Assembly (NCBI GenBank): GCA_032433765.1
Contig: JAVIAB010000101.1
Location: 58,629,092 to 58,693,091 of the forward strand
Reading direction: 5' to 3'
From: Megaustenia siamemsis
Taxonomy: Eukaryota > Mollusca > Gastropoda > Stylommatophora > Ariophantidae
DNA: 64,000 nt
Numbering within the stretch: the first letter of the stretch is position 1; each line of letters opens with the position of its first letter. Of the stretch, positions 53,585 through 62,279 are shown in pieces. The translations under genes were made by a program, and so were the position numbers. The notes beneath the pieces were generated by a model. It worked only from the letters and a program-made list of their open reading frames with translations. It was not told where the DNA came from and made no database searches.

Positions 53585-56072
53585 AGAATGGAGAAAGATT
53601 AATAGAATTATGTTTAATAGAAAATTTAGTTATAGGTGGGACATTATTTCCACACAAAAATATTCACAAAACAACATGGATATCTCCTGATGATAGAACC
53701 TCCAATCAAATTGACCACCTATGTATTAAACAATAATTCAGATCATCATTAATAGATGTAAGAGCATACAGAGGTGCTGATGTTAATAGTGACCACAACC
53801 TGTGCATTGGGAAAATAAGATTAAAATTTAGAAGCAACAAGAAGAGGTCAATTACACATAAAATTGATAGTCATAAACTGAAAGATGAAGCCATAAAGGA
53901 AAAGTTTAACATAGAGCTAAGTAATTGTTATACAGCACTCGGTGAAATAGACTTAGATATCAATGAGATGTGGGACTCACAGAGCAAAATACTAATGACA
54001 GCAGCAGAAGCAAGTGCTGGACTGAAGAAAATGGAAAAACGAGCTTGGATCTCAGACACCACGTGGAAATACATCAAAGAAAGAAGAGAAGCGAAGAGAG
54101 CCATGACTATTGTAAAGACAGATCTTGGAAAGGTTCTGGCAAAAGCAACATACAAAGAATTAGACAACAAAGTGAAAAGTTCGGCAAGAAGAGATACAAG
54201 AGCTTATATAGACAATTTGGCAGAGAAAGCAGAGACAGCTGCAATTACAGGAGACAGCAGAACTCTTTATACTGTGCAAAAGATGCTGACAAACACCTAT
54301 ACATCCAGTGGAACACCAATTCTAGACAAATCTGGATCAATGCTAACAACAAGCGCAGACATAAAAGCCCGTTGGGCGGAACACTTCAAAGAAATTCTTA
54401 ACCGTCCACTACCCCACAGTTTAATAGAATTTGAAACTGAAACACCAGCAGCAGAATTAAATGTAAATTTAGATGACTTCACCTTGAGTGAAATAGAAAC
54501 CACCTTAAAGCTTATGACCAATAACAAGGCTGCTGGAGAGGATAAGTTAACAGCTGAGATCCTCAAGGCAATTGATAGCCATAATCTAATACATCTCCAA
54601 AAAATGTTCAACATCATTTGGAAAACAGAGAAGACGCCTCATAAATGGAAAAAAGGAATCATTGTTAAGATCCCAAAAAAGGGCAATCTTAGAGATTGTA
54701 ACAACTGGAGAGGCGTGACACTTTTGTCAGTTGCCTCAAAGTTATTCTGCAAAATCATCCTAAATAGAATACAGGATTTAATAGATACAGTAATGCGTGA
54801 AGAACAGGCTGGGTTTAGAAAAGGGAGAAGCTGTATTGACCACATTTTCACTCTACGACTTATATTGGAGGAACACATTGAAAAGCAAAAACCTTTTGTA
54901 CTTAACTTCATCGACTTCAAAAAAGCATTTGATAGTATTCATAGAGATTCTTTGTGGAAAATTCTGAAGCAATATGGTTTACCATCAAAAATCATAAATA
55001 TTATCAAAGACATGTATGATGGTTACACATGTGCAGTTCGAACAGAGGAAGGACTGAGCGAATGTTTCCCAATAGAAACTGGGGTTAAACAAGGATGTAT
55101 TTTATCGCCCTTGTTATTTGGAATTGTTATGGACTTCATAATGAAGAAATGCTGCACTGGTAATAAAGGCATCGAATGGATACAAGGAGACCATTTGGAG
55201 GACCTCGACTTTGCTGATGACATAGTTCTCATCAGCAGTCAGATAAAAACGATGCAGGAAAACACAAATGAACTATCATCAATAGCCAGCAAAATTGGGC
55301 TTGAGATCAATCATGAAAAGACTAAAGTCATGACTAGTTTAATTCCAACAGGTGACAAAATATACATGGAAAACAAACCAGTAGAAGAGATCGATCACTT
55401 TATCTATCTTGGAAGTCACATTGATCGAGAAGGGGATACAAGCAAAGAAATTAAAATCAGAATAGCTAAAGCAGCAATGTCTTTCAGAAGCCTTGAAAAG
55501 TTGTGGAAATCAAAACTTATCAGCACAAACACAAAACTTAGGCTATTCAAATCAAATGTACTATCAACCCTTACGTATGCGTGTGAAAGCTGGAAAACAA
55601 CAAGAGATATAGAAACAAAGTTGAACGCATTCGAAAATAAATGTCTAAGGAAAATACTTGGTATAGCATGGAACGAATTCAAAACAAATGAGGAAATTAG
55701 AGAAATCGCCAATCAACCACTAATATCTTCAGTAATAAAGAAAAGACGATGGTCATACGTTGGACATGTGATGAGAAGAGATAATAACCGAATAGCAAAG
55801 CAAGCCCTCATATGGGAAACAACAGGTAAAAGAAAAAGAGGAAGACCCAGGGAGACACTGAGAAGAACATTGATGAGAGAGGCAAGAGCAGCAGGAGTCG
55901 GCTCCCTCAATGAGATAGAACTGCTTGCACAGAACAGAGACAGATGGCGAGATTTGATAAAATATCTTTAAAAGAAAACTGCTAGAACAAAAAATCCATA
56001 TAGGAGAAGGTGTATCTTGGTCTACGCCCTATGGGCCGGTTACGGCTCGAAAGGTCAATAGAATTAGAATAG
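53585..56072 (+). mobile_element. Family F RTE-like LINE, young insertion
   Basis: A 2.49-kb element flanked by a perfect 12-bp TSD, aatgttggcctc (53573-53584, 56073-56084). It is 5'-truncated inside the endonuclease (first readable part [20 protein letters not shown]) and ends in a (TAGAAT)-like tail, caatagaattagaatag. A single stop at 53734 interrupts the nuclease remnant (IDHLCIKQ, stop). The rest is one continuous open frame. It lies in the tail of a family C fragment. A short near-identical piece of the same family is at 47221. Confidence 0.92.
53737..55971 (+). CDS. Family F reverse transcriptase, intact frame
   Basis: Open for 745 codons; first Met at 53968 gives 667 residues. It holds the nuclease end (GADVNSDHNLCIGKIR), a linker and a complete RTE-like RT. 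Using the Met at 53968 as residue 1: RWAEHFKEILNRP near 130, AAGEDKLTAEILK near 190, VKIPKKGNLRDCNNWRG near 230, EEQAGFRKGRSCID near 280, NFIDFKKAFDSIHR with the catalytic Asp at 316, GVKQGCILSPLLF near 375, DFADDIVLIS with Asp 417 and 418, FIYLGSHIDREGD, CLRKILGIAWNEF, RRWSYVGHVMRR and GKRKRGRPRETLRR. The RT triad is complete. No zinc knuckle is present. The copy lacks most of its nuclease and so could not start a new insertion by itself. Confidence 0.9.
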   Translation, partial: FRSSLIDVRAYRGADVNSDHNLCIGKIRLKFRSNKKRSITHKIDSHKLKDEAIKEKFNIELSNCYTALGEIDLDINEMWDSQSKILMTAAEASAGLKKMEKRAWISDTTWKYIKERREAKRAMTIVKTDLGKVLAKATYKELDNKVKSSARRDTRAYIDNLAEKAETAAITGDSRTLYTVQKMLTNTYTSSGTPILDKSGSMLTTSADIKARWAEHFKEILNRPLPHSLIEFETETPAAELNVNLDDFTLSEIETTLKLMTNNKAAGEDKLTAEILKAIDSHNLIHLQKMFNIIWKTEKTPHKWKKGIIVKIPKKGNLRDCNNWRGVTLLSVASKLFCKIILNRIQDLIDTVMREEQAGFRKGRSCIDHIFTLRLILEEHIEKQKPFVLNFIDFKKAFDSIHRDSLWKILKQYGLPSKIINIIKDMYDGYTCAVRTEEGLSECFPIETGVKQGCILSPLLFGIVMDFIMKKCCTGNKGIEWIQGDHLEDLDFADDIVLISSQIKTMQENTNELSSIASKIGLEINHEKTKVMTSLIPTGDKIYMENKPVEEIDHFIYLGSHIDREGDTSKEIKIRIAKAAMSFRSLEKLWKSKLISTNTKLRLFKSNVLSTLTYACESWKTTRDIETKLNAFENKCLRKILGIAWNEFKTNEEIREIANQPLISSVIKKRRWSYVGHVMRRDNNRIAKQALIWETTGKRKRGRPRETLRRTLMREARAAGVGSLNEIELLAQNRDRWRDLIKYL

Positions 56073-56455
56073 AATGTTGGCCTCTCCAGTTGTTATGATT
56101 CATAACTTGGATAATATTCGAATAAATCCATCTTTTTATGATCTGCCCTTGGGTCTGGTCTTTGCGTATTGAAGGCTCGTTGTTAAGTAAGTATTTGAAT
56201 AATTTGAAGATGGCGCGGTCATGTTTGCGTCAACGTTTGCTGTTACGTATTTTGTGCCGGAAAGATGGTTAATTCTATCTTTCCAATGCAGATCAGTGTA
56301 TAGATAAAAAGTTCCACTGTTGGGAACTTTCACAGTGAAGCGGAGTACATGCATGTGATCTGAAATCCTCTACAGTGTGCGTGATAGTGTGTTCTGTGTT
56401 GATTGCAATTCAATATACTTCATCGTTGGAATACCGGTCAATATGACGGTTAGGC

Positions 56456-56849
56456 GTCAGGAACTTTTAATTGCTGTGTCTGAAAAGTGTTCCTTGTTGC
56501 AGTTTCCGCATATTCCAAGTCCGGCTTGCTGCAGGAGCTACTGAGTTAAGTGCTCTGTGCACACCGTGAGCTGTGTGTATCATCCGTTTTGATCATGTTT
56601 CGATATTCCAATTGTTTACGATAAATGATGATATCGTATGGCAGGGAACAGTTGGCTGTGTTCACTTTCTGTGCAGTTTCGCCTTATGTCTTTTGACGTG
56701 TGCTGAGACTGCTATGATGGGGACTACAGCTACCTTTCTTTGTTTTGGAGATGAGTTAGTAATTCGGATGATTCCACTGGCACGGACGGTTGAGCAATTA
56801 TGGATTTTAATTCGTTTGCAGTGATACCGGGGCCTTCCATAACCAAATA
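56456..56849 (+). repeat. Dispersed repeat X, copy 2
   Basis: The second copy of the repeat at 23340-23735, about 85-90% identical by eye, with the same 83-codon open frame ending at 56824. It lies inside the family C fragment; up to ~270 bp before it (56190-56455) may belong to the same insertion. TSDs are not clear. Confidence 0.65.
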
Positions 56850-57115
56850 ACCAAAATCTTTCCGTCTTACCAAGTGAACACACCATTGTATCTGTTGTTT
56901 CTTTATGTAGTCTATGACGGCAATTATTTTTAGCTTTTGTCTCAGTTCTTCATTTCTGATCTTATCTCTCAAGCTGTTTCCTGTCACTTGTCTAACACAT
57001 TTCACCTCCGTAGCGGTTGCTTTCCTTATTCTGTTTACATCTTGGCAAGGTCTGTGTGGCATTGGTAGCTTAACGTTTGGATGAAGATTATATTGTACAG
57101 TGCCCGTTTTTGCCA

Positions 57116-58084
57116 TGTAACAGTGGATATAAGGATGTAGATAAATAATGGATTTGGGGACAGCGTAAGGAGAATTGAGATAACCATCGTGTGTTTAGGG
57201 AAAGTGACATTCAAGGGATAGTTATGAGCTTAGTTATGAATGAGTAGAGATAGGAAAATCTCGTGATTATGAGAAAAGGTTTAAATCACAAAGGGGTGAT
57301 TCCAGTTAAGGAATCGTTAAGTGTGAGATGGAGACTATGACGGGGTAAGATTTCATTGGCTGGGGGAAATGACGTTGGTAGTAGTCCATTGGTAGAGACA
57401 TGAGATACTAAAGGTCATGCGCAGAGACAAAACGACAGGAGATCACATGTAAACTAAGTAGGTTGAAAGGTCGACCCACGCCCTAGTGTTTGTAGTACAG
57501 AGCAAACGCTCTTTTAATTAGACGTGTATAAGAGGAGATCTCATTGAAACTAAGGAGGTAGGAAGGCACAGTCGATCTAATTTTTAGAGAAGTGGATACA
57601 TTTTAGTGGTAACATAACGAATGCCCAGATCAGCTAGCCGTGTATAGGGACAAACAAAAGGTGGAAATTTCGTTTAATTAGTTGAATGAAGTTAAAAGAA
57701 CTAGTGATTCTGAATCATTTAGTAAAGTAAGCTGAATATTTTGTAATCATATTATGGAGTGACAGACTAGTGAGGAAGTGTCTGAAATGAGATGATCCAT
57801 GAGATGGATTTATGACGTGGATATTATGTTGGTTATTAAGTTATGTACACTGCCCAGGGAATGCTCATAGAGATACGTGATTGTAAAGTGTGATGAGAGA
57901 GCCATGCGATTAATTACAAGAGTTCGGAGGTAACTGGAATCTCCTTAGCATTTACATTGATACCCGAACGGAAACCCCGCTGGGCTGTTTATATTGATAG
58001 CCTTTTTTGAGTGGATTATGTTAATAATGTATTAGTATCATTTTGTACAAGAGACTTGTGTGTGCAGTCAATTTCATGCAGACA
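57116..58084 (+). repeat. LTR-like segment Z, copy 2
   Basis: It starts tgtaacag and ends aca, fitting the TG...CA rule for LTRs. It has inverted CCAAT boxes (tttcattggctggg at 57350, ccattggta at 57385) and a TATA-like gatactaaag at 57402, placed as in copy 1. After it comes ggtgtgacg, then aacaacgcgaagtac at 58114, which copy 1 also has in its leader. This points to a 5' LTR plus leader of a Gypsy-like element whose coding part is gone, but the evidence is limited. Confidence 0.4.
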
Positions 58085-58411
58085 GGTGTGACGTATTCCT
58101 GCCCAACAGACGAACCAGAAAACAACGCGAAGTACGAAGATTGGCAGTTTACACTTAACGACGACAACATTGAAGACTGGGAGTGAGCGATCACGGTACA
58201 AATAATCCCTAAAGCATATCTTTGCACGGCCAGATCATTCAGAAAGTCGAATAAACTATCAGCCAAACTTGAAACCCACAAACCAGAGTATACAGAGAAG
58301 ACTTTTTATTTTATTTTCCTTATGTTTTCTTCTTTTAGTTTGAAATTATTATATATATATATTTTTTTTTTAATTTTGAATATCTATGTGTATAGATGTT
58401 GCTTGTTTGTT

Positions 58412-58441
58412 CCTGCTCAAGGCCTATTGAGCCGAAACGTC
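58412..58441 (+). other. Penelope-type hammerhead-like motif, decayed
   Basis: cctgctcaaggcctattg followed by agccgaaacgtc has a perfect gctcaa/ttgagc stem and the GAAAC-GTC core of Penelope hammerhead motifs. The CUGANGA side is changed (ctgctca), so it is not expected to cleave. It pairs with the better CTGAGGA copy at 22310. Confidence 0.35.
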
Positions 58442-58444
58442 GTT

Positions 58445-59120
58445 CTGGTTTGTGTTGTCCACTTGTTACGTGAAGCTTTAGCCATATCGTTTTTTTTTCA
58501 ATGTTTTTCTAAATGTGTATTTATTTGTATATTTCTCCTCACAAGTAGCTTCACTGCAGCTTCTTATAGATTTATGTGCACTTCTTTGTCTTGACCCTAC
58601 AATCCACAAACCAGCAATGCTACCTCATGCAGACATATTTGAATTATAATCTGAATGTTGCAACATAAAGCATCAACTAATGTCAACGATCTAAAACGGA
58701 ACATGGAAAACAAATAAACATCTGCACACTAGAAATAACTTCGACGGTAACATGCCGTTTAGACTACCATGTTGAATGCTTTACTTACTTCCGCATAATT
58801 TCTGCGCTGAAAGGTAAGACATTGATTTTATAGTCAAAGATCACCAATAACGTTTATCTCGTTGTCATTATTAATAAGCAGAGGGTTCAAGTTATTTGTA
58901 TTTAATCATCTCTTCTTTAATAATCGCTCAGATTATGGACATATCATACATCACATTATGTTACTGATTGTAACTCTTGGGTGTTTTCTTCTTCTGCTTT
59001 TATGTCTTGGCAATTTATTTATGTTTCTTCTTTCAGCTCGTTGATGTTTTCTTAAATTTCTTCTTCTTAACTCTTGGCTGTTGTTTCACGTTTGTGCCAC
59101 TAAAATTATAAACTTTGTGA
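58445..59120. other. No gene seen
   Basis: AT-rich DNA with no recognised gene. Confidence 0.5.
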
Positions 59121-59121
59121 A

Positions 59122-59183
59122 GCCTCGGTGGCTGAGTGGTTAGACGCTCGCTACTGATCAGAAAGGTCGCGGTCGATGCCCAT
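59122..59183 (+). other. tRNA-like pol III promoter relic
   Basis: gcctcggtggctgagtggtt leads with an A-box-like ggctgagtggttagacgc, and ggtcgatgcc at 59171 is a near B box. No acceptor pairing or anticodon arm is found. It is probably the head of a fourth SINE type or a tRNA pseudogene. Confidence 0.4.
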
Positions 59184-59189
59184 ATTTTG

Positions 59190-60224
59190 AGAATTCCGTT
59201 CGGACCGTTAAGACATAATGCACCTTATTATATTATACATTCAAATTGATTAGAATAAGATGTACCTTAAAATAAAAATTAAAACATCTTTAATGTTAAA
59301 GATTGTATATTGCATCTCTAAAACTCTCAGATTTTTCGGCCCTTAATAACTGTGTTACTAACATTAACGACTAATATATAATTCGCACATAAATATTGAC
59401 TGTAATCGTATGTCTGTGTCTGGTGTCACAAACTGAAACCACTTTCTTCAAATATCAATTTTAAGAATGAGTGGAGTGTTCTAGACTGAGGTCATCTTCG
59501 CCCATACACGTAGCAAAATGTCTATGAATTGAACTAAAAGGCCACTATGAGATGAAAACAAACAGCTGTGCCTAGTGCGATTAGGATGATCCGGCGACTA
59601 AACTAAATAGACATGACTTTTGTTGACAATTAATGACGTATGACTATTTGTAAAGAAGGACTTGATGGTGACATTATGTTAAGAAAAACACGTTCTTGAC
59701 TGCCGCAGCTAAAACATCGCGCTATCGTCTCGTGCCTGGTCGTAAACAACAACATGTTCCTGACGAAGCGGCTACACTTTTACATCACAAACCAAAATAT
59801 ATTCAGGACTTTCCATGCTAGCAAACCCAAGTTGACGCTGACTTTGAAAATGTGTACCAGATAATCAAATGTGACCTTGGTTGATGAATCATACAATATT
59901 GTTAAAGTTTTTACAACATTTGTTGTATTTATAAACATTGAATGTCGCGCATACTTACGGATAATGCAAGTTGCATAATCTAGATGAGAAATGCAAGAGT
60001 AGTGTTTAAAATATAAACTTGACAACTTCACAGAGTTTAAGGAGAAACTAACAAAGTATTTGCTTATTTATCATTGCTGGGCGTGGCGATATGGATGTTG
60101 TTGATGTAATGCAAGATAAAAACACACTGTTGATTTAAGTCAATACTAGTACAAATACAAGTCAATATAAGAAAGACATGCCTGATGTATTGAAAGGCTC
60201 AGTCCGGTAGGATTGAGGATTACA
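59190..60224. other. No gene seen
   Basis: No supported gene or repeat. Confidence 0.5.
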
Positions 60225-60605
60225 GGAAGCGTAGAGGATTTGGACATTCCCATTAATCACCATCATGTTCCATGCCGATTGTCGTAGCCGAGCATGACCA
60301 TCAGCGATTATGTTGTTGACTGTTGTGACGACATCAGGCTATTTAGTAACGTTTCTTTATGTCTCCGGCGTATCTCTTCCCCTCTTTGTTGCAGTTGTAT
60401 GTAAACAGTATCCCAACTTTCCTCTTCTCGTGGTGTGTCCGAAAAATGTCATTTGTTTCTTTCCGATGTTTTTAGCTCTCCCTTTTTGTTTTGGCAGCTT
60501 TAAAAAAAAATACGGGTTGGTCTTTTTAGATGTCAAGGAAACCACCAACATTCTTCTGAGAAATCCCATCTCTGTGGACTCTAATCATGTTTTTATGTGT
60601 ATTTT
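60225..60605 (-). pseudogene. Family D C-terminal fragment
   Basis: The minus strand reads MGFLRRMLVVSLTSKKTN, then KNIGKKQMTFFGHTTRRGKL, and ends YPDVVTTVNNIIADGHARL. It matches MWFYRRILRIPWTAKKKT and NIRKKQLSFYNHVMRREQL of the copy at 17.5 kb in order and spacing. The plus-strand frame at the same place, rich in Phe and Leu, is a shadow. Confidence 0.65.
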
Positions 60606-60607
60606 TA

Positions 60608-61560
60608 CTGTTCATGATTTGCTGCCATACGTCAGAAGTGGCTATTTATATAACTTGTTATCTCCATTTCTCACTTCTATTAACATTGATTGGTTGCACA
60701 ATATGTTTTTCATTTTATGAAATGCTACTTTGACATGTGCGATTCTGTAGTTAATTTGTGTGGTTCATCTACCACTTGCTGTTATCTTCCCCCTTTAGTA
60801 GTCTTCAAAGAAATGGATATGCTGTTTGCTTGTAAATAATTCGCATACAAATATCCAGTACCTGGCTCAATGACTTGGTAAAGTATAATGGCAGCGAGGA
60901 AATGCAGTGACAGCCTAACTTTAAAGTGATGAAGCCTAGAACTCTAACATATCACATATGGCCCCCGCCCCCCCCCCTTTTTTTTCACCCAATTAATTAT
61001 TCTTTGAATTGAACAATGTTTGACTTTTTTTTTTTTTATTTCGTTCTTACCGATTGCTGGTTGTGCTTTTGTCTTTTATACAAACTCAACAGGTCTGGTC
61101 TGAATTTGTATGACTTTGTTAAATTTCTACAATATTTGGCAAAAACATATCTTGTGTAATAATTATTGCTCATTACACATGCAATAATTGTAATATTTGC
61201 TTTACAATATAAACAAATAAGGAATTCATTTCAATAGAAATAGTTGGCATACATGTAAAAATGTAAACGCGATATGTCAAATCTTTGAATGGCTTAACAT
61301 GAAAATGTGCAAGACTATCATTTAATGATTGTCAAATTACTCACTAATGTGAAGGAATACACATTTACATTGGTGTTAGTTCTAGGTCTTAATGCCTACC
61401 AATAGTCTCGCTGATGTGTCATTCTTCACCTATGAGAAAAGACAAAAAGAACTAACTTAGAAAGAATCACTTAAAATATAATTAACACAGGCGGCTGAAA
61501 ACAGTTAAAGCTCATCGCTGACATATTATTAGAATAAAAACGATCCTGAAACAATTAGAA
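60608..61560. other. No gene seen; C and T runs
   Basis: AT-rich DNA with a C/T homopolymer run at 60962-60986 and a T run at 61026-61039. Confidence 0.5.
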
Positions 61561-61561
61561 A

Positions 61562-61837
61562 AAGCCTCTAACATATAAACTAAAACATGTTGCTAAAACT
61601 GCGAAATAAGCCTCTAACATATAAACTAAAACATGTTGCTAAAACTGCGAAATAAGCCTCTAACATATAGACTAAAACATGTTGCTAAAACTGCGAAATA
61701 AGCCTCTAACATATAGACTAAAACATGTTGCTAAAACTGCGAAATAAGCCTCTAACATATAGACTAAAACATGTTGCTAAAACTGCGAAATAAGCCTCTA
61801 ACATATAGACTAAAACATGTTGCTAAAACTGCGAAAA
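61562..61837. repeat. 46-bp minisatellite, six units
   Basis: Six units start at 61562, 61608, 61654, 61700, 61746 and 61792. Each is aagcctctaacatata(a/g)ac followed by taaaacatgttgctaaaact and gcgaaat. The first two units have A where the last four have G, so the array grew in two steps. No unique spacers, so it is not a CRISPR. Confidence 0.97.
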
Positions 61838-62279
61838 AAACATGTACCATATATTCTATTGAAAAATACATCAACAAAAATATCTAAACAACGTCAACTG
61901 CACTGCTGTTATAACACACATAGATACATTAAATACAATGAAACTTCTCCCTATTAGTAATGACTCAATAAAACATTTTTTTCTAAAACACTAAAATATT
62001 GTTCAAATAAATAACAAAAACATATTTCAAAGTACAATGATATATCCCTAACAATTCATCTAAAGCATCTTGATGAAACTCCTAATAAAAAGCCACCAAA
62101 ACATCATCTAAACCGCATCGTAGAATATTCGAATAAAATTAATCATGAATCGCATCAACTTATCAAAATCATCAACATAAAAATTGCTACCCCATCATAA
62201 GCTAATTGTTTTGTTCATGATTGTCTCATTCAACAACCTCTGCAACAATAAAAGTTAATCATAGTTCGAAGTTTGACCA
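61838..62279. other. No gene seen; A-rich
   Basis: A-rich, AT-rich DNA with no recognised feature. Confidence 0.5.

Larger units (their letters stand above)
53525..57115 (-). pseudogene. Family C 3' fragment with two insertions
   Basis: A minus-strand C fragment in three pieces. 53525-53584 matches the C tail (cctcatttacctttcagcgtc, compare 25440). 56073-56190 continues with TQGQIIKRWIYS and the plus-strand phrase tgaaggctcgttgt, compare 25600. 56855-57115 carries NSLRDKIRNEELRQKLKI, VIDYIKKQQIQW and KATATEVKCVRQVTGN. The gaps are an F element (53585-56072) and repeat X copy 2. It stops at 57115, next to segment Z copy 2. Confidence 0.75.

Noticed and set aside
60310..60720. A 136-codon hydrophobic plus-strand frame, at first a possible membrane protein
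   Set aside because: The minus strand carries recognisable family D C-terminal motifs; the hydrophobic frame is its complement.
61562..61837. Regular 46-bp repeats as a CRISPR array
   Set aside because: Units are contiguous with no unique spacers, and the genome is eukaryotic.
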